DNA of 64,000 nt from Aureobasidium sp. EXF-3400 (Eukaryota > Ascomycota > Dothideomycetes > Dothideales > Saccotheciaceae): NCBI GenBank assembly GCA_024195585.1, contig SWBL01000054.1:62001-126000 (forward strand), given 5' to 3'. Positions 20,999-30,502 of this stretch are shown here, piece after piece. Within the stretch, counting starts at the first letter, position 1, and each line of letters opens with the position of its first letter. The notes under the pieces are model-generated. The model ran no database searches. It was not told where the DNA came from and was given only the letters and a program-made list of their open reading frames with translations. The translations under genes were made by a program, and so were the position numbers.

Positions 20999-21407
20999 AT
21001 GCCACCAGTCAAAACAGGCGGTCATGATGAAGTCCTTCAGGTCATCACAATATCAGACATTACAAACCAAATAACGGGTAGGTGCATCTTCTCTGCCATT
21101 GCACATGCGTAGCATTCCACCTAGAAACGTAGTTGTACTGAGGTTTGTTGTGTCGCGAAAAGCAAATGCTCAAGCACTGTATCCTAGAGAAAAGAACCTC
21201 AAAGTCGTGACCGCACGCTCGCCGAATGGCATGATCCATTATTGTGCCATTGTTGGCGAAGAGGCTGTAGACCCAAAGTACCCAAAGATCGCTGCCGCCA
21301 CAAAGGTCGTGCTGCAAGGCGACAGTGCTACAGATAGACGTACCGCTATGATGACACTGCTGGAACAGACTGAGAAGAAGGTCGCAAAGGAGATATTGAA
21401 ACGTTGA
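20999..21407 (+). CDS. small hypothetical protein, 117 aa
   Basis: Two exons, 20999-21077 and 21133-21407, around a 55-nt intron (GTAGGT donor, CGTAG acceptor, weak branch site). The start is preceded by eleven A residues. The first exon gives a polar start with an Ile/Thr-rich stretch (VLQVITISDITNQIT). The second begins VVLRFVVSRKANAQ and holds a compact alpha/beta-looking segment (NLKVVTARSPNGMIHYCAIVG) followed by a C-terminal amphipathic helix rich in Glu, Lys and Leu (LLEQTEKKVAKEILKR). No known family is recognised. It converges on the silk-like gene with about 150 bases between stops. Confidence 0.5.
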
Positions 21408-21555
21408 TGGACGACAATCACATTGCACGATGAGATGATTGGCACAGGGCGTTAAGTAGAACATGCTTTGGTATTAGAACTGTCATAAAATACTCCCATT
21501 ATCAATTGCAGACACCATCCATTCATTACGATCATCACAATGCCGTTCCGCCGGA

Positions 21556-23565
21556 TCAGAGACCCAAGCCACCAGGAGCGATGTACATCCACGAGGTAAC
21601 AGGAACCCACTGTCCAGTTGGTGCAGGCTGTCCAGCCACTGATGGTGTTGGAGTGATGGAGACCGAGGTCGTGACGGCAGCGACGAGAGCCGAACCTGTA
21701 CCTGCAGAGACGGTGGCGATGGTGGGTGCTTGACCACCACCGAAGAGGTTGAGACCAACACCGAGAAGGTTGCCCAAGTTTGCACCTGATGTTGGGATGG
21801 CACCAGCGCTCAGACTGATGACTCCTGGAAGAGAAGCCTGGAGACAGATGAGGTTGTTGCATTGACTGGCACTGATGACCGATGAGACCTGGCTGGCAGC
21901 GGAGATGATGGCATTGATGTTGGTAGTGACAGCTGGTGCGGCAGCAGGTGCATTGCCACCTCCAAGGATCTTGACACCGACGTTGAGTAGAGAACCACCA
22001 GAGCCACCAGTTGGGATGGCGTTGACGTTCAAGCCCAAGAGTCCAGGAAGAGATGCTTGAAGGCAGATGAGATCTGTGCAAGTGGCGACAGCTCCATTGG
22101 TGGCGCTGACAACGACTCCAGAAACTGGGCTGGGTGTACCGGTGATGGACGAAGGCAAGGCTCCGCCTCCAAGAAGGCCGCCGAGGAGACCTCCAACTGC
22201 TCCACCGAGGCCTCCGGCAACACCTGAGACGGCTGCTGCGGCACCAGAAACTGCTCCGCCTGCTGCATTTCCAGCTCCAGAGACAACTCCGCCGAGAGGG
22301 GTAGGCAAGACTCCAGCGACACCTCTAAGTGCGCCAGTGACCACGCCTCCGGCACCAGTAAGGGCACCGGCAGCACCTGCGCCGACGTTCGAAACAGCGC
22401 CTCCGACAGCAGTTGGAAGGGAACCTGCAGCACCGCCGACGTTGGACAAGACACCTCCAACCCCAGAGAGGACTCCTCCGGCAAGGCTGTTGGCTCCAGA
22501 GACGACACTACCGAGAGGACCTGGAAGGGCACTTGCAACGCCATCAAGTGCACCAGTAGCTGCGGCACCGGCGCCTGAGAGAAGACCGCCAGCAGCTCCA
22601 GCAACATTGGAAACGAGTCCTCCTGCTCCGGCAGCAGGTGTAGCAGCTGAGCCGCCGAGGACGCCAGAAACGAGACCGCCAACTTGAGAGAGTGCACCAC
22701 CTGCAACGCTGTTGACTTGTGAAACGATGCCACCAAGAGGTGTAGGTAAGCCAGAGGCAACACCGCCGAGTGCTCCAGTCACGGCACTGCCAGCGCCAGA
22801 GATGAGACCGCCGAGAGGATTGCTTCCTGCAGAAGTGAGTGGGCCAGAAGAACCTCCAGGGCTCAGAAGACCAGACAGGTTGGAGCTGCTGATGGGTAGA
22901 CCAAGAGACATGGATCCATTGATGCTTGATCTTGAGTTGGGGATGAGCGAGGTCAAGAAGCCAGAGCTGCCTTGGTTGTTCAACGGATTGGAAGCTGGTG
23001 CGTTGTTGGATCCAGATGGCGAAGATGGGGGTACAGCATTGTTGCCTGAAGGAGGTGCTGGAGGTGCTGGAAGGGCTGGCGGAGCTGAAGAAGCTGGAGG
23101 CGCAGCGATGGGAGGAGCGACAATGGGAGGAGCAGCGATGGGAGGCTGGCCAGTTGGTGGAACGTTTGATGGTGCGGCTGCTTGACCAGCTGGAGGTGCC
23201 GATGGGGGACCTGCTGGTACAGGCACTGGGACACTGAGAGGTGGTGGGTTGGGAATGACTGGGTTGAGAATGGAACTGGAAGTTGGAGGTGAAGTAGCAG
23301 GTGGACCGCCCTTACCAGTGGGAGAGCTGCTGGACTGAAGACAAGATGCAACCATGGCAGCTTCAGACTGAAGAGCAGCAAAGGCGATGTCGATGAGGCC
23401 ACGAAGGACGGTGACATCGCCGTTGTAGCGGAAGTCATTGACGATGGCACTGACAGTCATGTTGGAGACCTGCTCGTAAGACTGTGTTTGGCTGATGCCG
23501 AGTTGAGCAGCCGAGCTGGTGGCTGCGATGATGCAAGTGCCGGTGGCAAGCTTGATGAGATGCAT
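21556..23565 (-). CDS. secreted silk-like Gly/Ala/Val/Pro-rich repeat protein
   Basis: Single-exon 669-residue protein. Residues 1-20 form a signal peptide, followed by a short globular part to about residue 80 that ends in one cysteine. Then comes a Pro-rich spacer (PPIAAPPIVAPPIAAPPAS and similar). From about 200 to 500 there are dozens of irregular Gly/Ala/Val/Leu repeats such as GGLLSGAGAA and GGVVSGAGNAAGG. The C-terminal region has two copies of a module of about 45 residues that starts Cys-x2-LICLQASLPG, then AIPT and GGG. It is probably an extracellular or cell-wall structural protein; the repeats suggest hydrophobic self-assembly. No clear GPI signal is seen at the end. The family is not recognised. 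Strong GC-rich third positions create long false ORFs on other frames. Confidence 0.75.
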   Translation of the reverse strand: MHLIKLATGTCIIAATSSAAQLGISQTQSYEQVSNMTVSAIVNDFRYNGDVTVLRGLIDIAFAALQSEAAMVASCLQSSSSPTGKGGPPATSPPTSSSILNPVIPNPPPLSVPVPVPAGPPSAPPAGQAAAPSNVPPTGQPPIAAPPIVAPPIAAPPASSAPPALPAPPAPPSGNNAVPPSSPSGSNNAPASNPLNNQGSSGFLTSLIPNSRSSINGSMSLGLPISSSNLSGLLSPGGSSGPLTSAGSNPLGGLISGAGSAVTGALGGVASGLPTPLGGIVSQVNSVAGGALSQVGGLVSGVLGGSAATPAAGAGGLVSNVAGAAGGLLSGAGAAATGALDGVASALPGPLGSVVSGANSLAGGVLSGVGGVLSNVGGAAGSLPTAVGGAVSNVGAGAAGALTGAGGVVTGALRGVAGVLPTPLGGVVSGAGNAAGGAVSGAAAAVSGVAGGLGGAVGGLLGGLLGGGALPSSITGTPSPVSGVVVSATNGAVATCTDLICLQASLPGLLGLNVNAIPTGGSGGSLLNVGVKILGGGNAPAAAPAVTTNINAIISAASQVSSVISASQCNNLICLQASLPGVISLSAGAIPTSGANLGNLLGVGLNLFGGGQAPTIATVSAGTGSALVAAVTTSVSITPTPSVAGQPAPTGQWVPVTSWMYIAPGGLGL
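22060..22900 (-). repeat. irregular coding repeats of the silk-like protein
   Basis: Degenerate units of about 30-60 bases encoding Gly-Gly-Leu/Val-Val/Leu-Ser-Gly-Ala/Val patterns, alternating with PTPLGGVVS or PGPLGSVVS-like linkers. Boundaries are approximate. Confidence 0.65.
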
Positions 23566-24382
23566 GATGTCGATTTGGATCGATGAAGCCTTGATGGATG
23601 TGGGTATGAAAGCTGATGGCTGATGGAAGATGATGAGATGCTGTGATGAAGAGGTGATGGATTAGCCATTGCACAGATGAGGCATCAGCGGCGACATACC
23701 TTTAGCTCAGGAGGTTAATGGTACGGTAAGTAAACGGTGAGTAAAGCAGAGAAGAGTAGTAAAGCAAGTAGAAAGCTATCGTTGGAAGATGCAAAGCAGT
23801 TGATGTTGTGGTTGATGAAGAGAGAAGAGAGAAGAGAGAAGAAGGAAGTTGGAAGGGAAAAGGCAGCAAGCTGAGCGAAGACGCCTCAACGCTTCGTGGA
23901 TGGAAGGCGGGAGGGAGTTGCAACTTCCTACCTCGCTGTCGTCAGGGAAGGAGAGGCCTACCAAGCCTCAACAAAACCCATCGGACAGCCGACGAGATAC
24001 TGACGAGGCTTAAATTTGCGAATGTTGAAGCACTCGATAGCGACTGCAAGCATATATAGCAACGACTTTTTAGTCGTTGATATAGATTCAGGAGGACGCT
24101 ATACCATACTGAACTCGAAAATATTAATCATGCATTCCCATAACGAGCTAACCCTGTCGCACTTCCATGCTTTTCGATTGTGGACAGCAACAGCTAGATG
24201 ATCCTTGAGGTAACTTCAGGTTAGCGACAAAACCGAGAAGCAAAGCAAAACAAGAGTCTTCAGCCTCTTTGAACAAGCAAATCTACCCAAGCTTCAGACT
24301 ATATCAGTATTTTGATCAAACCACACAGTAATTGAGTCAGCAACAAGAGAAGGAATCAGAAAATACAAGACGGGGTATCTAA
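23566..24382. other. intergenic; upstream of silk-like gene, downstream of E2 gene
   Basis: Holds the presumed promoter of the silk-like gene on the 23566 side. It contains purine-rich runs (GAAGAGAGAAGAG) at 23817-23845, a TATATAG element at about 24053, and a perfect 8-bp inverted repeat at 24060-24079. No coding frame is supported. Confidence 0.45.
24060..24079. other. perfect hairpin, 8-bp stem with TTTT loop
   Basis: CAACGACT, TTTT, AGTCGTTG: a complete 8-bp inverted repeat. It lies about 320 bases past the E2 stop codon and about 500 bases upstream of the silk-like start. It could be a palindromic protein-binding site or an RNA hairpin; no function is assigned. Confidence 0.5.
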
Positions 24383-25345
24383 CTAAGCGACGCGACGTAA
24401 GATCATTAGGACAAGCGCGAGGACTATGCCAATGATGGCCTTGTCTATCCAGGCGTCTGTCGTTGTGGTTGCTGCTACTCCTCGTTGTAGCGGCGGTTGC
24501 ACCAGTGGTTGCTGGGCCTGTGTGGAGGGTTGTGTTTGTGTCTGAGATTGAGGAGCAGGTGGACTTCGAGGTTGTGGTTGCGACTGCTGAGCTGTGCGTG
24601 TAGGTTGGACTTCCTGAGCAGCAGCGACGGGAGGTAGCTCAGGATCCGATCCAGCCACAACATCATCGGGTTGGGAAGATGCACTTGATGATGCAGGGGC
24701 TTCAGCAGCGCTACCGCCCTTTTTGGGCTCAATCAAGCCAATCTTGCCAACCAGGGGATTCTCCTCTTCGTCTGCGGCATCGATTCCTAGTTCTTTGCAC
24801 CTCTGCTCTTGTTCTTCCAGGATAGCCAATGCGCCTTTGCCACAGCCAGCACAAGAGTACTCCCTGCTCTTCTCTGCCAAAGCTTTCCTTACGTTGTCAG
24901 GTGCACTCATGCCACCAACCTGACCGCCAGCGTCGGTATCCATGAAACTCCGTATGGCGACCAAAGCGGTACGTATGCCCCAAGCCGGCTGCCAGGTCTC
25001 TTCATGATGGCCAGAAATGCTTAGACAAATCTCACGGTTGGGTTCAAAGCGGCCAGAGGGGGTCAGAAAGCGGAAGGAGGGTGGTCGCAGAGGGTATGCT
25101 GGAGGGAGTATTATGCGGCCGTGGTAGACGCCGCCGGCAAAGGGAGATGGTTCGGGAGCGCCACGTATCGTAAAGTGCCATTCGAAGAGGTTTTCTTCCA
25201 GAGGAGCGGCATAGAGGTCTGGCGTCGGATTTGTGGTTATCTCGGCGGCTTCTTTGACTACTCGGGTGTTAGTGGCGGCGGTCAGGGATGGAGGGGAGGG
25301 GTTATCTGTACGAATACGCTTGATGGTTGTGCTTTTGGCTGCCAT
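24383..25345 (-). CDS. tail-anchored ubiquitin-conjugating enzyme E2, UBE2J1 type
   Basis: Two exons, 25312-25345 and 24383-25257, giving 302 residues. The 54-nt intron (GTACAG donor, CACTAACAC branch, GTAG acceptor) has no in-frame stop, so the unspliced frame also reads through. Splicing yields TIKRILKEAAEI, which matches the family start, whereas the unspliced version inserts 18 unlike residues. The UBC fold includes WHFTIRG, the YHGRIILPPAYPLRPPSF block, active-site Cys89 in NREICLSISGHH, and ETWQPAWGIRTAL. There is no HPN motif, as expected for the J class. A Pro/Gln/Thr-rich linker leads to a C-terminal membrane anchor (IIGIVLALVLMIL). Role by family: ER-associated degradation. It is closer to UBE2J1 than to yeast Ubc6. 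Confidence 0.92.
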   Translation of the reverse strand: MAAKSTTIKRIRTDNPSPPSLTAATNTRVVKEAAEITTNPTPDLYAAPLEENLFEWHFTIRGAPEPSPFAGGVYHGRIILPPAYPLRPPSFRFLTPSGRFEPNREICLSISGHHEETWQPAWGIRTALVAIRSFMDTDAGGQVGGMSAPDNVRKALAEKSREYSCAGCGKGALAILEEQEQRCKELGIDAADEEENPLVGKIGLIEPKKGGSAAEAPASSSASSQPDDVVAGSDPELPPVAAAQEVQPTRTAQQSQPQPRSPPAPQSQTQTQPSTQAQQPLVQPPLQRGVAATTTTDAWIDKAIIGIVLALVLMILRRVA

Positions 25346-25719
25346 GTTGGGCAGGGATGTGAGTTAACAGTTTGTATGCATGTGAGAGGTAGAAATAGGA
25401 ATGTGTTAACAGTAATAAGTCGCCAGATGGCCAAACCCAGTCATCCATGTCGCGGCCTCGGTCTCCGCGCCAATGACGACCCGACATGTGCGAATCTGGG
25501 GCATGCCTTCCAATGAACACTTAACCACCTTTGCGCCGACAACATCACCACGTCGACAATCACTTCGGCCACCTTCTGATCCGATCACTAGCTACCCTTG
25601 TCACGACAAGCCACACTCATCTCGACCAAGGCACTCTCAAGTCTTCACAGCTCATCGTCGATCTCAAGTCTCTACAGCCCATCTCAGCCTCTAATCTTCA
25701 CAACACATCGTCGCCCACC
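25346..25719. promoter_or_regulatory. divergent promoter region, E2 gene / CCL1
   Basis: 374 bases between divergent starts. The CCL1 side is a C/T-rich leader with repeated CTCAAGTCT and CATC motifs. No in-frame ATG in the leader extends the cyclin with family-like sequence. Confidence 0.45.
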
Positions 25720-26871
25720 ATGGCAGTACCGCCAGCCCAAACCCTCACCGAGGACGACATGTACCGTACATCAACCCAGTTCCGCCTCTGGTCCTTCAGC
25801 GAATCCGCCCTTCTATCTCTCCGCCAAAACACCCACGAAGCCGCCATCCAACAAGCCCGCTCCTACCTCTCCGAATCAGACCTAGACTCTCTGCCCACAG
25901 CACTCGACGAACTACGCCTAGTACAGCGCTACTGCGACCAAGTACGCAACACATCCGACTTCTTCCAATGGTCCGTCAACGTCAAAGCCACCGCTGTACA
26001 ATACCTCAAGCGCTTCTACACCACAAACTCCGTCATCACATACCCGCCCAAGGAAATCTACAAGAGTGTCTTGTTTCTGGCGAGCAAGACTGAAGGTGTC
26101 CATATGAGTCTTTCTGAATACGCGCGACGCATAAAGACAGATCCTAAACACGTCTTGGCTCCAGAGTATAAAATCATTCAGGCTTTGCGCTTTACTCTGG
26201 ATGTACGGCAGCCTTTTCGCGCGCTAAAGGGCTGTCTGATGGATCTGTTGAATCTTGCAGCTGGAAATGGCGCTCCTCTACCTTTTCTTTCCACAACACC
26301 TGAAGCACTGCAATCTCAAATGTGCGAGTTGCCTCCACCGCCGCAGGGCTCACGAACACAATGGCAACCTCCCTCACAAATCGGTGCCAAAGAAGTTTCA
26401 GACAGAGCACACTGTGCCTACGCAGTCGCCCGTCACATCCTCGACGCTCCCGCTCTACTCACCGACGTCTACTTCCTCTTCACACCACCACAAATCTATC
26501 TCGCTGCTTTAAAGCTCTCAGACCCTATCTTGTTTACCTTCTACCTATCCACCAAAATCCCTGCTACATCTGCCTCTCACGATGTCATTGTCTCCACAAT
26601 CGCACAATGTGCAGACATGATGGCGAGTTTCGACAACAAAGCAGTGATGAGCAAAGACGAAAGAGCAGACTTGGAAGCAAGACTAGAGCAAGTCAGGGAT
26701 CCAGGAACGAAGGATTTAGTCAAGAAACATGAAGATGTCAAGAGAGGTGGTTTGGGCGAAGGAGAAGTGGATGGAGAGAAAGCTGAGAGGAAAAAGTTGG
26801 CTAGAGAGAAGAGTTTCAGGGAGGGTGAGGATCTATTTGGTCCTGCATTGAGTATGCAGCAAAAGAGTTGA
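25720..26871 (+). CDS. CCL1: cyclin H, TFIIH kinase subunit (CCL1)
   Basis: Single-exon 383-residue protein from ATG 25720 (context CCACCATGG). Ccl1/cyclin H activates Kin28/CDK7 in TFIIH, which phosphorylates the RNA polymerase II C-terminal domain and, in many organisms, cell-cycle CDKs. The family start MYRTSTQFRLWSFS is at residues 14-27. The cyclin box spans about 80-180, with VKATAVQYLKRFYTTNSV and the SVLFLASKTEG helix, followed by EYKIIQALRFTLDVRQPFRAL. A second cyclin fold runs to about 300. The tail is Lys/Glu-rich. A non-ATG frame extends upstream to 25531 and was not used. Confidence 0.93.
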   Translation: MAVPPAQTLTEDDMYRTSTQFRLWSFSESALLSLRQNTHEAAIQQARSYLSESDLDSLPTALDELRLVQRYCDQVRNTSDFFQWSVNVKATAVQYLKRFYTTNSVITYPPKEIYKSVLFLASKTEGVHMSLSEYARRIKTDPKHVLAPEYKIIQALRFTLDVRQPFRALKGCLMDLLNLAAGNGAPLPFLSTTPEALQSQMCELPPPPQGSRTQWQPPSQIGAKEVSDRAHCAYAVARHILDAPALLTDVYFLFTPPQIYLAALKLSDPILFTFYLSTKIPATSASHDVIVSTIAQCADMMASFDNKAVMSKDERADLEARLEQVRDPGTKDLVKKHEDVKRGGLGEGEVDGEKAERKKLAREKSFREGEDLFGPALSMQQKS

Positions 26872-27022
26872 TTTATTTGATAGAAAAGGAAGAGTGGATA
26901 ATATAGATACAGATAATTCACAGCTCGTACCCTCATGAGACACCATGCAGCCAATGCCATTCCAGACCCAAGGAGAATCAAGAATATACACAGATCCTCC
27001 CGCCCATCCTCTGGCTTCAGTC

Positions 27023-30000
27023 TCACACAACCTTACCAACAGCACTAGGAATCTTCCTCACCAAACTAGGACTCCAATACGAATTCCCATCCACAGCAGC
27101 CTTATTGGCTTCTTGTTTCTTCTTATCCTGTCTGGTCCCACCCACATTAGAAGAAGCTTCCCTCCAATCTGCAAAACTCTGTGGTGCATATCTTCCAAAC
27201 GGTACATCTTGATCTTCAACCATCAGCAGTGAAGGGTTTTGCATATAAGGGTCTGTGGTGCGTTTGTCGCTTTTGCGAGTAGCTTTGGGTTTGGATGTCG
27301 ATGAGGATGACTTTGACTTTGTTGTGCCAGTAGCAGAGGAAGCAGACGGAAATCTCAAATCCTTGATGATCTGCCTTAACTCCGCATCATCACCAGTAGT
27401 CTGTGCCCTCAAATAAGCCGGAGCCTCAGCCTGCTGCAAACCCGTCATCACCGCCTCCCTCTCTTTATACTCAAACCTCTGCGGCATTGGCGGATCCACT
27501 GGCACAGTTTTCGGATCCAAAAACGCCTGCTCTCCTTTCTCCAGCAATTGCAAAATATCCAGACTTTCTCCAGCAGGGATAGCAGAAGTATGGGAAGGAG
27601 TAACACAATCCATATCTACTTCTTTGCGCAACACTGTATCCACATCTACAGCTGAAAAGTACGCGCAGGATTGAGGTAAATCGTGGATTCCCATTTGTTG
27701 GGAGAACATTGCGCGGGTCCAGATATTGCTGACTTGAAGTGCCATCACAGCGCGGTATTTATCTTCTTCCTTGACTAGGTATCGGATCTCGTCGTGTACG
27801 GTGATGGATAACCGCGCATTGATATTGTAGCGGCGACATAGGTATTCCATGGATACGATCAGCAAATGCAGGTAATCAACTCCTGAAGACTGGATAGCCC
27901 AATTGATTCGCGAAGTCATGAAACCGCCTTTACTGATGAAGCGCCGCATCAATGCTTCAGTGATTCCAGCACCTAGGACTGGCGTTCGAGGACGTTCCTG
28001 CTCGGCGAAATCTTCGAGTTTGTTGAAGACGAAGGACTCGGTGCCGCCGCGCCAGAAGGGCCGTTCGCGGAGGACTTTGCGGGTGGTCTTTTGGCCTTTG
28101 GTGTTTTCGTATAACTTTTTGGCTGTGTTGTCTGCATCTGCGTCGCTGATGGTGGGATTGAATTGGCGAAGCAGGGTAGAGGCGAAGCGTAGACCGGCGC
28201 CATAGATACGACCGTAGTTGAAGATTTTTGCATCGTTGCGAGAGATTCCCAGGATCGAAGCGGTGCGTGAGTGCATGTCTGTGCCTTGAGCCTTGCTACC
28301 TTCCAGGTTCATGAAGCCAATCGCATTGCCGCCGTGGATCTGGAAAGATGCATCGCCTACCAGTCCGGCGATCCAGAGCTCTTGCGAGTCGACATCTGCG
28401 CCAACGAAACAGTAGCCTGGTGGTGCCTTGACCATAGCCTTGAGCTCGGAACCCACACGATTCTTCTTTGCATTACTGGCTGTCAGCCATGTGTTCTCGA
28501 CTGCTCGCCGCGTGATGGTACCCATAGGGATGATTTGCGGCAAGATGAACCCGAGCTGATCGTTCTTGTTTTCTTCTCCACGATATACAACCATCTGCGA
28601 CATGATGCGATCTCTAGCACTGATCCAGTAAGAGCAGGATGCATTCATCTGCAGGGCCTCTTTCGCATACGTGTACTCTGATGAGAGGGTACCGTTTTCA
28701 AAGAATTGAAGATAACCTTTCGCGAGAGGATTGGCACATCTAGCCTGAGGTCCGTCCTTGTGTGGTAAGCGGAAGTAGACATGAGAATTGTCATCTCGTA
28801 GCTTCAGGTTCTCTTCTTCGGTCATGTCGCAATATGATAGACCTCGATTGATGTACTTGCTCGCTTCAGTGTTCGGGACTTTGTAAGTCCATCCATTCTT
28901 GTCGGACCACACGAGAGGGTAGCCATCCCAGGCAAGACGAAGTAGTAGTGGCGATATTCTCGTACGCACCGTGAGACCAATGGGCGCGCCATTCTTGACG
29001 AATAGATCCTTGTACCAGTTGGGCATGCCAGGCATTTTCTGGCGTGCGGCAGGTCTAGGTTCCTCACCCTTCTTCTTGGGCTTCGTCATACGAACCTCCT
29101 GGCCTGACCAGTCCAGCTGGCCCAACCAGGGATCATTCTCATATTCTTCAAGTTTGTCTTTCAACGCGAGCGCTTTGCTGGCCAAATCGTGTAATCGTTG
29201 TTCTACGGCGTCCGACAGTTTACGGTAAGTAGCTTCGGCGTTTGCAATGTACGAATCCCACGATCGATTGACAGGCAGAATCTCAGTCGAGAGATGGCGA
29301 AGCGCAGCAAAACTAACAGGATGAGGGCAAGTCTCCATGAAAGCCGGGAAGACCTTCTTGTAAACCCGATGGGTGATGTCAACATCAGCAGCACAATAAT
29401 CAAGCAACTCGTCGAGTTTGTCGCAGACACCTTTTCGGTCCAGTTCGGAGAACCATTCACGCTTAGCCTTGTCGATGGTAATACCGCAGTGAAACTTGGC
29501 AACATCACGCAGAGAATTGACAGAACTACGACCAACCCAGAGTTCCTCCTCTTCATCTACGTCTCCTTTGGCCTGGAGAAGTGCAGCCAAGTCAGCTGCA
29601 GCATCTGAATTCGCAATCTTGTCCCTAGTCTCGCGGTTTTTGCGATGCATGTTCCAGGTAGGTCTTTGCCTCGAGCACATTCCATTGACAGCGACGTGTA
29701 GCGACATGGTATCGATGAAGTTGTTGCGCGATTGATCGAGTTCATACTCTTCGGCGACTCGGGCTCTGTCGTAGCCAATATTGTGACCAACAATTATACG
29801 GGGCTTACGAGGATCTCCAAGCGGGATGAGATGTCGGTCGCTCTCAGACTCACCCAGCAGCCAGGGCGATAACCACGCGTACCAGGATCTATCGCTGACG
29901 GCGCATGCCATGACAGCATAGGACGATTGGTGCCACAAGACTTCGACATCGAAGGTCAACATTTCCTCATCCGGAGCTTCTACAGGCTCGGAAGAGCCAT

Positions 30001-30502
30001 CCTGGTGGTATTTCGTCCACCCACTCCGTCGAACCCATTTGCGCGGTCGGGGTGGCGCATTCGCGGTCGAGTACTTTTTGGCAAGACTTAGGTACGGCTC
30101 GGCGGAGTCCATAGCAAGCTTGTAGAAATGTTCGTCTAATGTCTTTCCTTGTATCTCGGGCATGTCAAAGGCGACAGGCTCTGACGAGTCTGTGTTCTTC
30201 CCCAATAATTCATGTCGTTGCAAGTGGTCCTTCGACAGGCGAACGAGGTCTTCAGGAGCTGGAGGAGCTTTGCCAGAGAATATTTGTGGATAGATATGGC
30301 TGCTAACTTGTTGAACACCAATTTCATTATATCGCGATTCGGCCGGGACTGATAGGGAGGAGCGACGGGAGGCAGGCGATGGGTGTTCGTTCCGAGAGCT
30401 GTCGGTTGCGTAGTGTCGTGTGCAAGGGTATGCCGAGCGTTGGACGACACGGCGGAGGCGCAACAGCGAGGCCTGTTGCGACCGCATGGAATTGGCGGCC
30501 AT
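27023..30502 (-). CDS. MIP1: mitochondrial DNA polymerase gamma (MIP1)
   Basis: Single-exon 1159-residue protein from ATG 30502; upstream in-frame codons lack an ATG. It replicates mitochondrial DNA. The first 50 residues are Arg/Ser-rich, a mitochondrial presequence. The 3'-5' exonuclease shows Exo I (TFDVEVLW, about 180), Exo II (GHNIGYDRARV, about 240) and Exo III (YCAADVDITH, about 370). The family-A polymerase has motif A (GADVDSQELWIA, about 700), motif B (RNDAKIFNYGRIYGAG, about 755) and motif C (VHDEIRYLV, about 900), with the catalytic aspartates present. A disordered C-terminal extension of about 150 residues, typical of fungal Mip1, ends the protein. The length fits filamentous ascomycetes. 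Confidence 0.96.
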   Translation of the reverse strand: MAANSMRSQQASLLRLRRVVQRSAYPCTRHYATDSSRNEHPSPASRRSSLSVPAESRYNEIGVQQVSSHIYPQIFSGKAPPAPEDLVRLSKDHLQRHELLGKNTDSSEPVAFDMPEIQGKTLDEHFYKLAMDSAEPYLSLAKKYSTANAPPRPRKWVRRSGWTKYHQDGSSEPVEAPDEEMLTFDVEVLWHQSSYAVMACAVSDRSWYAWLSPWLLGESESDRHLIPLGDPRKPRIIVGHNIGYDRARVAEEYELDQSRNNFIDTMSLHVAVNGMCSRQRPTWNMHRKNRETRDKIANSDAAADLAALLQAKGDVDEEEELWVGRSSVNSLRDVAKFHCGITIDKAKREWFSELDRKGVCDKLDELLDYCAADVDITHRVYKKVFPAFMETCPHPVSFAALRHLSTEILPVNRSWDSYIANAEATYRKLSDAVEQRLHDLASKALALKDKLEEYENDPWLGQLDWSGQEVRMTKPKKKGEEPRPAARQKMPGMPNWYKDLFVKNGAPIGLTVRTRISPLLLRLAWDGYPLVWSDKNGWTYKVPNTEASKYINRGLSYCDMTEEENLKLRDDNSHVYFRLPHKDGPQARCANPLAKGYLQFFENGTLSSEYTYAKEALQMNASCSYWISARDRIMSQMVVYRGEENKNDQLGFILPQIIPMGTITRRAVENTWLTASNAKKNRVGSELKAMVKAPPGYCFVGADVDSQELWIAGLVGDASFQIHGGNAIGFMNLEGSKAQGTDMHSRTASILGISRNDAKIFNYGRIYGAGLRFASTLLRQFNPTISDADADNTAKKLYENTKGQKTTRKVLRERPFWRGGTESFVFNKLEDFAEQERPRTPVLGAGITEALMRRFISKGGFMTSRINWAIQSSGVDYLHLLIVSMEYLCRRYNINARLSITVHDEIRYLVKEEDKYRAVMALQVSNIWTRAMFSQQMGIHDLPQSCAYFSAVDVDTVLRKEVDMDCVTPSHTSAIPAGESLDILQLLEKGEQAFLDPKTVPVDPPMPQRFEYKEREAVMTGLQQAEAPAYLRAQTTGDDAELRQIIKDLRFPSASSATGTTKSKSSSSTSKPKATRKSDKRTTDPYMQNPSLLMVEDQDVPFGRYAPQSFADWREASSNVGGTRQDKKKQEANKAAVDGNSYWSPSLVRKIPSAVGKVV

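Noticed and set aside
22029..23450. Long ORFs of 150-240 codons in other frames and on the plus strand inside the silk-like gene
   Set aside because: They mirror the repetitive Gly/Ala/Pro codons of the real gene; they lack leaders and domains, while the minus-strand frame has a signal peptide and full length.
23697..23730. tRNA A-box-like TTTAGCTCAGG sequence
   Set aside because: No matching B box and no cloverleaf pairing within 100 bases on either side.
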